25,000 nucleotides of DNA. It comes from Tubiluchus corallicola. Lineage: Eukaryota; Priapulida; Priapulimorpha; Priapulimorphida; Tubiluchidae. Under the pieces are notes generated by a model that worked only from the letters and a program-made list of their open reading frames with translations, was not told the DNA's origin and did not search any database. The stretch spans positions 1-25,000 of the forward strand of contig JAQGDQ010001451.1 of NCBI GenBank assembly GCA_030141605.1. The letters are read 5' to 3'. Of this stretch, positions 10,927-21,943 are shown piece by piece (within the stretch, counting starts at the first letter, position 1; the number at the start of each line of letters is the position of its first letter). The translations under genes and the position numbers were made by a program.

Positions 10927-11729
10927 GACAGCAACCAAGAACGACAAAGTACAACAACACAATCTAAGAAACTTGAGTAAAATGACATCTGGTATTTTGG
11001 GCAATTATAAAGAACTAAACCGAATATATCCTTTTTTGCGCAAGACACAAATACGTTTTCTTCTCTTCTGACAAATGTTTGTCATGGATGCATATATTCC
11101 TACAAGCGTACAACTGAATACATGTTGGAGTACAAGAAAATTGGATATCATTCTCATTACTGCGACTGAAATATGTGATTTTACTGTGATTCTCAAGCTT
11201 GAAAATTCAATCTGGTGTAGAGTGAATTGTTTTTCCACTAACTTGACTTCTATAAGCTTGTTTTTGAAGAATTGCAAATCAATTCACTTCTTGGATTATT
11301 GAGTTGAGAAAAAACGATTGAAGGTAGATTTAGTATTACGCATTAAAGATCGTATAGCATACGGTTTTTGCCTAGAATATTTATACTAGTATTGTTATTT
11401 AACACAGCCAATGAGCAAAGAACTGGATTAACAGATAAATTTATGTTACAATAGAGCTTTAAAATTCGCTTATGGAAGAGTATATCAAGAGGATATGTGT
11501 CAGCAATACAATATGTCAGGCAGAAATTGGAATTTCTAGACAAGTTTACCCTTAATAAAGTATGTAGCCTGTATTATAGGCTTTAATCGAATAGTCGGCT
11601 GTGCTGCAAATCGGATTCCAAATAAAATATCATGTTAAACTGGAATACCGTACCAAAGCTGAACCGAATTTTTTTACCGAAACTGCAATTCTAATTGAAA
11701 AGAATTATATAAGATAAATCATATTTACA

Positions 11730-11925
11730 CAAAGATAAAACTTGTTCCCAGCAAAATTATGAATACAAGTTTTTGGTTACATTTCTGTAATATCTCAGCT
11801 TTAGCACAGCCATTCGTAAACTAACTTGCATTTCACTTCTTGGATCACTGAGTCTTTCACAAGGGCAAAATTTGTTCCCAGCAAAATTGTGAGTACAAGT
11901 TTTTGGTCATAGAGAAAGTGAGATG
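11730..11925. repeat. Diverged direct duplication, ~122-bp period
   Basis: TTGTTCCCAGCAAAATT(A/G)TGA(A/G)TACAAG and TTTTTGGT occur at about 11740 and 11865. Flanking sequence is weakly similar. Intronic. Confidence 0.6.
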
Positions 11926-12396
11926 TTATTTCAACTTTGACTGTTTTGCAGCGATCAACTATTTCCAGCTCTGGGGTTTGGTGCGAGGTTTGCTGATGGT
12001 ACAGTTTCACACGAGTTCTTTCTTGTAAGTATTGGTTCTTAGTGTTTCTGCTATTTGTTTTCCTTGTACGTTTGCTTATGGGGTTGAAAAGACTAGATCA
12101 CGATGATGCTGTGGAGTAATAAAATTGGCTTCATAAACGATCTTACAATAGAATAAGTTTTTTCTATATTTTTATTATAGTTTTGCTAAATTTGGCTGAA
12201 ATATTGCTTTATTTAACTGTTTTAAATCGTCATTTTAGTATTAGTTTAAGTGTTATTTTTCTGTACAACGTTCAAGTGCACATTTACATGGATTTTACGC
12301 TATACAAAAATAAACAGACAAACAAACAGACAAACAAAACATATTACACTTTAACATCTCTAATTCTAGAAATCCTACGTTCTGCTTTACAGATTT

Positions 12397-12592
12397 ATGT
12401 GCAACAGGTATTCACCCACCCCCACAGCTCTACCTGGTGCAACAGGTATTCTCCCACCCCCACAGCTCTACCTGGTGCAACAGGTATTCTCCCACCCCCA
12501 CAGCTCTACCTGGTGCAACAGGTATTCTCCCACCCCCACAGCTCTACCTGGTGCAACAGGTATTCTCCCACCCCCACAGCTCTACCTGTAAG
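12397..12592. repeat. 38-bp minisatellite, 5 copies
   Basis: The unit contains GTGCAACAGGTATTCTCCCA then CCCCCACAGCTCTACCTG. The first copy has ATTCACCC where the others have ATTCTCCC. On the transporter's sense strand each unit has a GGGGGTGGG run. It is intronic. Confidence 0.95.
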
Positions 12593-12941
12593 TCTGTAGT
12601 AGAATAAGGGATTATTTGAATGAAAAACACTGGAAATTATTTCAGGAAGCAAACACGTTGCCAGGAAAGGAAAGAATGTCTTGGCCTCTTGGACAAACAT
12701 TTTAATTAATGTTATTCTCCATTTTGGAAAGGCTTGTAACTGCTTATAGGAAATCATTTCACCCAAACCGCCAAATATTTTTTCTTCAAAAGTTTATTTG
12801 ATTGTGTATATCTTTGATTGTTTCCGTTGATTTAACAATAATTATTTTTGCCCATGACAATAGCTTTTTTCCTGAACATTGTTTTATTTTTTGTTGTTGA
12901 TGAAGGAGTATAGGTGTGTGGGCTACTAAATGTGTCTAAAG

Positions 12942-13402
12942 CAGGGGTGTGCAAATTATCTGACTAGCCGGGCCACATTAAACTTTCCCGCAATTCCTGC
13001 GGGCCACAGGCAGTTTGATCAAGGAGCCAAGTACAGAAAGGCCTAATAACGATTTTTTTTGCATCCGACCTGCGTACATCATTATTACTGCACTCAAGAA
13101 ACTATTTTAGAAGTTATTAAAATTTATACTACAAACCATATATTTCTACTTTCAGGACAGACAGTGATAATTTCATTACAATGTATATTAGTAATGTGTA
13201 TCACACAGTCTGTGTAGTACAGTGACATTAAGCTACAACCATCTTGTAAGGGTTAATGGCACCCGAATTAGTAGAAAAAACTACCCGCACTATCTTTGGG
13301 ATCGTGGCACCGACTTCAGCTGGATACACTCAATTAATCGCCCGGGCCGCACTTTCATTAGGTTGACAAATCCCTTCGCGGGCCGCATTTTGCACACCCC
13401 TG
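12942..13402 (+). mobile_element. hAT-type MITE, copy 3, in transporter intron
   Basis: 461 bp with perfect TIR ends (CAGGGGTGTGCAAA / TTTTGCACACCCCTG) and a perfect 8-bp duplication GTCTAAAG (12934-12941 and 13403-13410). It ends 60 bp from the exon at 13462. Confidence 0.95.
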
Positions 13403-13461
13403 GTCTAAAGATAAAGAGCCCTTGCACGAATGACGTAGCAACAAAAAACTTGTAGTCGTAC

Positions 13462-13580
13462 CTGTAAGAACGCTTGTTACACTTCCTACACAAAAGAAGA
13501 CGGTCAGACTAATAAGTGAATACCAAAAGTGGGAAATCCGATATATTGCATTTACTGACTCCTCCTGTGGTACATCCAGC
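13462..13580 (-). CDS. SLC5A-like exon: last transmembrane helix
   Basis: The acceptor is CGTTAGTACAG with a weak pyrimidine tract; the donor is ACAG|GTACGA. One base completes Val, then 39 codons: LDVPQEESVNAIYRISHFWY followed by a helix SLISLTVFFCVGSVTSVLT, then one base of a Gly codon. Y.[LI]S..[WY]YS and a final [ST].LTG are the usual marks of the last helix in this branch. The start was fixed by phase: only this AG gives the single completing base the previous exon needs. MITE copy 3 ends 60 bp downstream of the exon on the minus strand. Confidence 0.9.
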
Positions 13581-13803
13581 CTGTACTAACGATAAATCTA
13601 TGCTTAAAATTTATCAAATAAAGTTCGACAGTTCGAATTAATAGAAAATATTCTATAACTTTAAATCTCAAGAAAATTCTTCGTTCAAAGTTTGAAATTA
13701 CTGACATGCGCCTCAACGTGATTTTAGACTGTCACAAATAAAAGGTTGTTTGGATGTGAAGATGAAACTCATAATCAAACTGAAAATTCATTTACTTTTG
13801 TTG

Positions 13804-13908
13804 CCCCGATTCTAGTAATGATACCGGTGCTGAAAAGAGTGAACTTGCAATTGGCCAGGAAACAAATTTGGCAAATGTTCTATAGATAAATTTAAGGAAG
13901 AAAGCTAA
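13804..13908 (+). pseudogene. Broken inverted copy of the exon-like segment
   Basis: This is the plus-strand partner of 14008-14113. The acceptor position reads TTG instead of TAG, and one G is missing near 13877, which shifts the frame into an immediate TAG. An AATAAA follows at about 13942 in the palindrome loop, as a 3' UTR would show. The damage marks this copy as non-functional. Confidence 0.6.
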
Positions 13909-14007
13909 TTGTTGCACACATAATTGCCTTTGGCAAGCAGCAAATAAAGTACTCGGTTTGTCCACTCTTTCTGTAATTTCAGCCTGACATTCCAATGTGT
14001 GCAACAA

Positions 14008-14113
14008 TTAGCTTTCTTCTTTAAATTTATCTATAGAACCATTTGCCAAATTTGTTTCCTTGCCAATTGCAAGTTCACTCTTTTCAGCACCAGGATCACT
14101 ACTAGAATCCGGG
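14008..14113 (-). CDS. Candidate alternative terminal exon or exon relic in an intron
   Basis: It lies inside the transporter's D-E intron, in the right arm of a palindrome. The acceptor is TTCATTTACTTTTGTAG; one base plus 34 codons and TAA follow, reading PDSSSDPGAEKSELAIGKET then NLANGSIDKFKEES. The required phase (one completing base) matches the donor at 15896, so splicing from that exon would be in frame and would replace the last helix and the normal tail. The product is a hydrophilic tail without a PDZ-type end. The opposite arm has lost the acceptor AG and has a one-base deletion, while this arm kept both. It could instead be a relic of a paralogue's last exon carried in by duplication. 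Confidence 0.45.
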
Positions 14114-14153
14114 CTACAAAAGTAAATGAATTCTCAGTTTGATTATGAGTTTC

Positions 14154-15895
14154 TTCAAGCAATGATGGTCAAGTTGCTTCAGGCTGCAAAATCTAAAGGA
14201 GTGCAGTCTAACAGGAAACAGATCTATCACAAAACATACATAACTATTACAATTGTTAATTAAAATAATTGAAAACGGTAAAGTAAAAACCAGTATATTG
14301 CTGTACCAGGTCAAATAAGATGATGTTCTGTTCATAACTTAATTGAGAACTACCAGAAAGGAAAACTGATCTTTTTGATTGTGGGTCAAAGTTATTTGTA
14401 TTATAAGTAATGTGTTTGTTTTTTTGTGGGTCTGTTACTCGTTCTTCGAGTTTCTCTCTTCAAACAAACGTGCAAAATCGAGTACTTCAAGTTTACTGTC
14501 TGCATTTAGGGACCAATAAAGAGAGATATTGACAGGACTTCATTTATAAAAGTAGCAGAACAAAGAAAGGTTAAAGAGACGCCAGACCTTTAATGAGTAC
14601 TGTATGATTGGCACTAAGCCTGACTCAGTGCTCAGTTTGGGTACTCGATTTTGGAAACAGACACAGTGAAAATAAAGATGCGGGTGATAAAGACTATGAT
14701 GAGAGAATGAAGACAACAACAATTGTAAACAACAACGATGACAACAATGACGATGAAGAAAACGATGACAGTGACGATAATGACGATAACAACTATGACG
14801 ATGTTGGTGATAATGATAACGATGATGAGATGATAATGGTAGCAATTAAGATGCAGTTATGATAATGATGATGAAGGTGATGGTCTTTAGTGATAATGAT
14901 GTTAATGACATTTGCAAGGAGGATGACTGCAGTTTATCTTCTGTGGTCTTTGGGGGATAAACAGCTGAGTGGTCATGGAAGAAGAGTACAGAAACTTTCG
15001 CACAAATCTTTCCCACTTTGTTGGATTTGCTCATGGTCATTATATTAATGCACACAACTTAAACTCAATTTTTGTTGATAAAATTCCTTGATTTAAGCAT
15101 CCCGAGAGAGTACTTATGGCTTAAACTTGGCCAGTAATCCGTTCTATCACATTATTTACTTCCTACTTGTGACGTAAGCATTATTGTTTACCATTAGTTT
15201 CGGCCCAATCTGGGCTTCCCTGTTGAAGCCAGCTGCTGTAAGACTCCCTGTAGCGGGTGCGTAGGCCCTTTTTGGTTTTTATTTAGTTACTGCCGCGGTG
15301 CTGCCACCTGTTTGTTTATTTAGTAGACTTTTTACCTTTTACAGTAGTCACTCTTTTAAAATTGAAGCACCTAATATCCTTGAATACATTAGCATTTTGG
15401 TCTTTCGTGAGCTATAGCTGTAGTAGTTGTCTGACATTTTACCCGTCTTTTGGTTCTCTCCGCCATTGCTCTAGTTTTGTGTCTGTGATGAACATTATGA
15501 CTCTAAATTTCTTACGAGTTTATTGTTGTGACATCGTTGTTTCGTTGTTCTTAAGGCCTTGGAGTTCTCATTCCTGTGTTTGTAACTATTAAAAGGCTCT
15601 AACAACGTAAGTCATTATTAATTAATTTCAATATAGTTTACATAATTTTTATATCAGTTTTCTTAGTTATAATCATACATCTAATCATGCAATGAACTCT
15701 CTTCTACTCAATGCAAATTAAACTAATTGTTAATCATTGTATTACAGAATAAAGAAACTTTTGGTCAGCACATTAAACTGGTGTTTTGTATCCATTTCAC
15801 TCACTGTACTGTTTTAATAAAGGCTATTTCTACTAAACTGCTTCGTTTAGCGTGATTAAGTGTTAGTGACTTTGTAGTCCTTGCTGCTCACTTAC
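14154..15895 (-). other. Rest of the D-E intron
   Basis: Apart from the GAT-type tract at 14690-14900 I saw no exon, clear transposon end or RNA gene. Short open frames here have no family resemblance. Confidence 0.6.
14690..14900. repeat. Degenerate (GAT/GAC/AAC)n tract in intron
   Basis: Interrupted GATGAC, AACAAC and GATAAT triplets. The Asp/Asn-rich frame it yields has no other coding support. It lies in the D-E intron. Confidence 0.85.
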
Positions 15896-16107
15896 ACAGA
15901 ATTGCCTAAATTGGCTTCCAACTGCGATGTTCCGTTGTTAAAAGAGGTGGTGTTCCAGTTGTCTGATTCATCAGGTAGAAATGAAATATTTAGGCCACAC
16001 CCTGTTACACCTAGTGGTAAGACCGGTGGTGCAACATCATGATATAAAGTTCCAAATCCTATCCAGAATATAACGCAAATGGATCCAATGAATCCAGCAG
16101 CTGCACC
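15896..16107 (-). CDS. SLC5A-like exon: transmembrane helix plus extracellular loop
   Basis: The acceptor ends CATATAG and the donor is TCTGT|GTAAGT. Seventy codons plus two bases: first a Gly/Ala-rich helix (GAAAGFIGSICVIFWIGFGT), then an outer loop with PPVLPLGVTGC. The PP..LPL....GC pattern recurs in invertebrate SMCT-like proteins. The loop carries three N-glycosylation sequons (NIS, NTT, NGT; residues 165, 177 and 183 of the 312 encoded in the window), which fits its expected extracellular position. It ends in phase 2, which fits both the next exon (13462-13580) and the exon-like segment at 14008-14113. Confidence 0.93.
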
Positions 16108-17529
16108 CTATATGAGGCAACCATATATTAAACATTTTTTTTATATTTTTATATTTTTAACTTTGTGAAATAAGCCAATTATGTCAAGCGGCACAAAGTA
16201 TATATCGAAGTTCAGACTACAATAATATTAAAAGCGAATTTCCTACAAAGATGAAATTTCACAGCATGATACTACAATAGGTTGCCTTTTGGTTGTGAAA
16301 GCTATAAACAATGGCGGCTCGTGTACAGGTGTTGTGGAACTGCAGCACCCCCAGTTTTCACTCTTTATTACCGATAATATTCAATATAATAAGTCTTTTT
16401 CTTTTTTATACTTGTGTGGAACCGGAGCACGTGAGGGAAATACAATTTGCTTCACAGCCCAAACAGTAAAAAGAACCTGTTAAAATATGCTAAATGTCAA
16501 ATAATTATGCTAAGAAGAGTATTCATGGAGCCAAGCCAAATAAGGGAATCTTAAGGAGTGGTGTCACGTGACGACGTGGGCGAAGAATTGACCCACTTGT
16601 CAGACTGCGCACGCAGCTGATATACATGCCGTGACACCAGCTAGCAGGGGGGCTTGATGAGACTTCACACTCACGCTCAGGACGTCTCTTGTAGATCAGG
16701 GGCTTGGCATTGCTATACATTAATTATACTTATTGTGATGTTATTTAATAAAAGTGTTATTTCACAAACAAAGTCTTGATAGCTTTTCCATTACTCAAAC
16801 GTTCATAAACAGCTACACACAGCTCACACACGTACTACTACTATACCACAGACTTAATAATTTTACTCAAACAACAGGGTGTTTGGCTGTGGTGCGCATG
16901 CGGACATGCGCAGTTTTGCACACACATGTCTGAGATAATACGTTGTACGCTCTGTCTCTAACAGTACTGTCTTCTAAAACAGTAACAATTGCCACGTGCT
17001 TACCATGTACCGTCAAATTCTTGGACGTGATAAAGTTTAAACTTAGCGTATGTGCTTAAAATACAAATTATTTCATAATGGACGCCTTGCATTCTCAAGA
17101 AATAAGTTCTGTGACTCTAAATGAACTACAACAGCTTAATTATATAATATAAAATAATGCCATTTAATATAATGCCATATAATGTGCAGATAGCAGGAGG
17201 GGTGGGTTGACTGATTACATTAGAGCTTGACTTACTGTGACTTGATTAGCAACTACGTTTTTTATATTGATGGAGAGACAACAACTTGATGCTGTGTTTA
17301 AATAAAAATGATGATCGTTTGTATGGCACTAAGTACGATCAGAGTAAGAGATGATGTTGACTACAATAGGCAAGAGAGTAAGAGACATATTGGAATTCTT
17401 CTTTGTTGTGGTGGGTGTGGTGCATCATCGGTAAAAACAAGATCCTTAGAACCGTAATGTGTGAAATGACAAATAAGGAAGTGGTAGTATGCATCCTTGT
17501 CCGACATAAGGACTTCAGAGAATGGTTTG
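16108..17529 (-). other. Left part of the C-D intron
   Basis: Includes a 10-bp inverted pair TGGTGTCACG (about 16560-16569) and CGTGACACCA (about 16631-16640) followed by an AATAAAAG at about 16749. This is LTR-like, but no bounded element could be drawn. Otherwise AT-rich. Confidence 0.5.
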
Positions 17530-17540
17530 CTAGTACCACA

Positions 17541-18044
17541 TTACTACGGCCATATTATGTTGAAAACTCCGGTTCTCGTCAGATCACCGAAGTTAAGCAA
17601 CGTAGAGCCTGGTTAGTACTTGGATGGATGACTGCCTAGGAATACAAGGTGCTGTGGGCTTGCGGGATGCCCACACTGTATCTCGACACTAGTCGGAGGA
17701 AGTTGCACAAGCAGCCAACGGTTAGAGGGCAGAGGAGGTTAAGTATCAGGAATGGAGACCCAAAGGCGAACCAGTGCAGCATGCTTCCTGACCCTGCAGC
17801 CAACCTGGTGCCAAACGTATCGCTCCGCTTTGCTTTGGACTACACCGGGGAGGAATGGAGGGGTTTCAGTTGTCTGGGCAACTCAGAATCTCCATACACC
17901 CTGCCCAGGCATGCGCCCTGGAGACGTTCAACAGTCGCACTGCTCAGCCACAGTCGACGGTGCAGCTCCTTCAATGTGATTAATAACTGACTCTCTTGGC
18001 GCACATTCTATTGTCTTCTGAGACAGAAGGATGCCAACCACATT
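17541..18044 (+). mobile_element. 5S rRNA-derived SINE (SINE3-like), full length
   Basis: The first ~120 bp align with 5S rRNA: ACTACGGCCATA at the start, box A-like AGTTAAGCAACG, GCCTGGTTAGTACTTGGATG and GGTGCTGTGGGCTT at the end. A ~380-bp unrelated body follows, ending near TTCTGAGACAGAAGGATGCC. A perfect 11-bp duplication CTAGTACCACA flanks it (17530-17540 and 18045-18055), which defines a retrotransposed unit and not a 5S gene. It lies in the intron between exons 15896-16107 and 18968-19054. Confidence 0.88.
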
Positions 18045-18055
18045 CTAGTACCACA

Positions 18056-18967
18056 AACGCGATAAGCATCCATAAGCGAAACACGTAATTGGAAATTTTA
18101 CCTGAAGTTTTCAAAGGTAACCAAACTTTTCCGCAAACTGCAGCTACAAGCCCCCCTCTACGTCCCTTTATAAGGATTTACTAGCCCTTATAGTCTGGTT
18201 TACAGCACAATGATACGTTTTCTGAAATCGCTGAAAAATCACTTAAAATACACCCAATTCCCCATGTTTTGCAGGCTTATTTACATACTGTAGCGACTTG
18301 CAGCGAGTGAGCGTTTGTGAGAGCGAAAATCTTGTTGCAATGTCAGCGAACCGACCTAATAAAACCATGAACTAATTTCAGCATAATTCACGAGTTAAAT
18401 GTTTCATCTAAGGAGCTTCCTTATGCTTTCGCGTGGTTACTTGCATCAAATGTTCAGATTACTTGCAAGAATCACTGAATAACGTAAAGTTGACTCCGTA
18501 CGAATCTCAAAGTAAAATAAAACTAAAATCTTCATAATTGCCACGTAGAAAAGAAAATGACTGTGTGCCAGTCTAAATACAGTTTCAGTCAACAGGGCTC
18601 AAAATCTGAGAGGAAAGAGATGCCAACACACAACCTCATCACTAGAACTTCGAAGTGCAGTAAGCCTCATTGGTTTTGTTAGAACATGCCAAGTGGCTCA
18701 GCCACCCAGAAGATAGAATTCTCGAACAATTTGGGTTTGGGCTGTTATATTTTTTCATTCGAGATAATTTTCCTGTTTTGAATTTTGTGTGCACTTGACT
18801 AGGTAAACCTTCCATACTGTGCAGTCAGGTTGAGGTTGTAAGAAAACTCATATAGTACAGCATCAAAGGAGAAGCATTTTTTCACGTAAGTGCTACTGTA
18901 CTTTGTGTTATAACACACAGTGGCTAAAGTCTTTGTGCATAATAATGATGGCTTATAGACATCTTAC
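18056..18967 (-). other. Right part of the C-D intron
   Basis: AT-rich, no exon or bounded repeat recognised. Confidence 0.6.
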
Positions 18968-19054
18968 CCTAGAATTCAATGACGGCATTAACACACCAAA
19001 TGCGAAAAGACCGAGCAGTGGTCCACCAACCATCCCACCTAAGCTGATAGCTAC
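18968..19054 (-). CDS. SLC5A-like exon: GMVGGPLLGLF helix
   Basis: The acceptor is ATTTTCAG and the donor is AGG|GTAAGA. Exactly 29 codons, phase 0 at both ends, read VAISLGGMVGGPLLGLFAFG then VLMPSLNSR. GMVGGPLLGLF is nearly invariant in the SMCT/NIS/SMVT group, and the following small residues and NS at the helix end also match. This is the single most diagnostic exon in the window. Confidence 0.96.
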
Positions 19055-19406
19055 CTGAAATTTTGACAACCCTTAAAACCAAAATATAAATTGAGCACAG
19101 CTGAACAGATAACGCTTCAATTTAGCTTACGTATACTGAGAAATAATTAAATTCATTGCACGCAAGAGCAATCTAAGTTTATTATCTAACACAATTTATT
19201 ACGGCAGCTTAATGATCTTCAAAGATTACATTCGTCAATTGTTTTTCCATAATAAGCCGCCTGTATAGTGAATGTATCAGATATTTATTTTCCACGACAT
19301 AGCATGTCATCCCACCGTGACCTTCAAAAAATATTTTCAAGGTCATTCTGGGGGCAATTTACGAAATCTACATGAGATTTTACTGAACTTAAAAATGTGT
19401 ACTTAC

Positions 19407-19477
19407 TGTTACTAAGGTATTACCGATTTCTTGCACGCCATACGCCAACAGAATTAACAGAAGTCCGAAAAACACAG
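19407..19477 (-). CDS. SLC5A-like exon: transmembrane helix
   Basis: The acceptor is TTTTTTACAG and the donor is a perfect GTAAGT. Two bases complete an Ala codon, then 23 codons read VFFGLLLILLAYGVQEIGNT followed by LVT, a hydrophobic helix and turn. In SMCT proteins the equivalent stretch is the 'YG...GLAYLAS..G..LQ' helix. The exon ends in phase 0 and the next intron is the shortest of the gene (352 bp). Confidence 0.92.
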
Positions 19478-19755
19478 CTGTAAAAAATTATACAAACTTG
19501 AGCGTACGCTACATTGTGTGAAGACGACAAATCTATTATGGTCGTATGCCACTTTTAATCAAGTAGTGTGTCGTTGCCAATTACTGACACCACTATTTGA
19601 AATTCACTTTAGATAGACAGTAAAATATTGCACTTTTTGAGACTATGGACAAGCACTTATGTGTATGACATACACGTCTGTGCGTATGTGAGTGTCTTAT
19701 TAATACTTTGTCATTGCCACTGACATTATAAGCAATATAATTTCTCGCAACTCGA

Positions 19756-20260
19756 CCTTATGTATGTATGTAGTTTATTGACAAAAACAAGTTACATGTA
19801 TACAAGAGGAACGAGGTAAACGCCACAATCGATACAATAGTGATTTTAGTCCAAATGTCACTTTACGTACATTTCCTATTCAAGGTTATAGCATTAAAAA
19901 CAGTGTTATGCATACAAGGTACATCGGCATAAAAGTTGCAAAATTTCATAACATATTATATAACAATTAGTGTGCTCAAAGAAGTGAGTTAAATCAGCAA
20001 TGTTTACACTGTCATTGCGGTTTCTAATATTTGACGTTAGGGGGCGTGTCTGTATAACGTGTTTCTCAGTTTGAATGTCCCCACAAGGACATAACCTATT
20101 TTCCCTTGGCTGTCTCGCCCATCTACCCGTTTCTATCCGCAGCCTATGTGACTGAAGACGCATCTTGTGAAGCTTATCCGAAGCCATCTAATCAATTCTT
20201 CGTCTTCATTTCTTCGATATATTTCTTCTGACTTTGTAGCTAGAAGTCTGTAACTACTGC
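19756..20260 (-). mobile_element. LINE 3' end, degraded (C-terminal zinc-knuckle region)
   Basis: On the minus strand the frame 20187-19906 reads KMRLQSHRLRIETGRWARQP and RENRLCPCGDIQTEKHV, the usual C-terminal segment of non-LTR reverse transcriptases. The final Cys of the CPC...H...C knuckle is missing (TRPL where HCPL is usual). Downstream are AATAAA (19774-19779 on the minus strand) and a short (CATA)n tail. The 5' truncation point is uncertain. Confidence 0.8.
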
Positions 20261-21034
20261 TGCAACTGCCCCACGCGGACATATTACGTAAAATGCAACA
20301 AACTGCTCTGTTGCTTTGTCCTTTGAACTTCGAACTTCAATTTCGAAAAATGTCTTAAGAACGGGATGTTCCAAATTTAGTTAAAGGACATGAAAATGGG
20401 AGCCTGGAGTAGGTTTCAGAAAATTCGCCTCGAAAATTATACTACTTTACAGCATTTTTATGCGTACATGTATATCGTAATCGCGTTAAAAGGAATTTTT
20501 GTTTACTTTTTAAATATCTCGCAATGCTGTTTCGGCAGCGCCATTACATGACGTCATTTACGTAAATGTAAACAGGGAATGAAAAGACAATGTTAAATTA
20601 TGTCCCAAAAACTTTCCATGCAATTCTACAATACTTGGAATTTCGCTTACCTGCTAGAAAGACTTATGTAACTAGAAATTAATAATTTAAAATGTTCGTG
20701 CTAATTGGTAAAATGTCGCTGGTTCTCCCTCCAAGGTGCGCCACTCACTAACCAAAAACGTATTTTTAATCTTACCGACAGGATGCAGTAAATTCAAATT
20801 TTACTTGGTGACGTGTAAGTTACGTATGCTCTTATGATTTTTTCGACCTTCACGCTATGTTATCTAAACTTCTTTTAAAGGACTTACCTTTAAAAGACTG
20901 CGCCTAACGATCATAGCGGAAGTTTAATTTATAAATTTTATATAGCGTTACTGCCGACACAAGCCCTGTGTGCAAAAAGGCAGTGCGTAAGTGGTATAAA
21001 ATTTCAGGACGAATTCTTTAGGCTTTGTATAAGT
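20261..21034 (-). other. Middle of the A-B intron
   Basis: Between the LINE remnant and the 86-bp array. No supported feature seen. Confidence 0.6.
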
Positions 21035-21893
21035 GGAGGCTTTTTTCTTCTCCAAATTTCACTCATTTGTTTTCAAGACAGCCAAAGGATGAATAGAGTA
21101 ACAGACAGACGCAGAGTTTTGGAGGGTTTCTTCTTCTTTAAATTTCACTCATTTGTTTTCAAGACAGCCAAAGGATGAATAGAGTAACAGACAGACGCAG
21201 AGTTTTGGAGGGTTTCTTCTTCTCCAAATTTCACTCATTTGTTTTCAAGACAGCCAAAGGATGAATAGAGTAACAGACAGACGCAGAGTTTTGGAGGGTT
21301 TCTTCTTCTTTAAATTTCACTCATTTGTTTTCAAGACAGCCAAAGGATGAATAGAGTAACAGACAGACGCAGAGTTTTGGAGGGTTTCTTCTTCTCCAAA
21401 TTTCACTCATTTGTTTTCAAGACAGCCAAAGGATGAATAAAGTAACAGACAGACGCAGAGTTTTGGAGGGTTTCTTCTTCTTTAAATTTCACTCATTTGT
21501 TTTCAAGACAGCCAAAGGATGAATAGAGTAACAGACAGACGCAGAGTTTTGGAGGGTTTCTTCTTCTTTAAATTTCACTCATTTGTTTTCAAGACAGCCA
21601 AAGGATGGACAGAATAACAGACAGACGCAGAGTTTTGGAGGGTTTCTTCTTCTCCAAATTTCACTCATTTGTTTTCAAGACAGCCAAAGGATGAATAGAG
21701 TAACAGACAGACGCAGAGTTTTGGAGGGTTTCTTCTTCTTTAAATTTCACTTATTTGTTTTCAAGACAGCCAAAGGATGAATAGAGTAACAGACAGACGC
21801 AGAGTTTTGGAGGGTTTCTTCTTCTTTAAATTTCACTCATTTGTTTTCAAGACAGCCAAAGGATGGACAGAATAACAGACAGACGCAAAGTTT
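21035..21893. repeat. 86-bp minisatellite, ~10 copies, in an intron
   Basis: The unit runs from GGAGGGTTTCTTCTTC through ACAGCCAAAGGATG to ACGCAGAGTTTT. Two forms (TCTCCAAATTT and TCTTTAAATTT) alternate in copies 1-6; copies 7 and 10 also share GGATGGACAGAATAAC, so copies 5-7 and 8-10 look like a duplicated trimer of 258 bp. The right edge is about 50 bp inside the intron from the donor at 21944. Confidence 0.95.
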
Positions 21894-21943
21894 ATTCACT
21901 TTCTTATTAACTAATTGATCGAAACTGAAGCAAAGGTCATTAC

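Larger units (their letters stand above)
10747..13461 (-). other. Intron with 31-bp, 122-bp and 38-bp repeats and MITE 3
   Basis: 2715 bp. Between the listed repeats (10927-11729, 11926-12396, 12593-12933) I saw AT-rich sequence without supported exons. Confidence 0.7.
13763..14153. repeat. Palindrome: ~159-bp inverted arms, 73-bp loop
   Basis: Arms 13763-13921 and 13995-14153 are reverse complements at roughly 90% or better by eye, with scattered substitutions and a few single-base indels. Each arm holds intron-like flank, a polypyrimidine tract and the exon-like C-terminal segment. The loop has AATAAA on the plus strand. Confidence 0.9.

Noticed and set aside
14608-14862. Asp/Asn-rich acidic protein
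   Set aside because: Derived from a degenerate GAT/AAC tract in an intron.
16560-16770. LTR or TRIM element (TGTCACG ... TTTCACA, AATAAA)
   Set aside because: TG/CA ends can be chosen, but the flanks do not match as a target duplication; only a 10-bp inverted pair is certain.
17542-17661. Functional 5S rRNA gene
   Set aside because: Many changes in the boxes, no T-run terminator directly after it, and it is the head of a unit bounded by a target duplication.
17649-17990. 113-residue plus-strand protein
   Set aside because: Falls wholly inside the body of the 5S-derived SINE.
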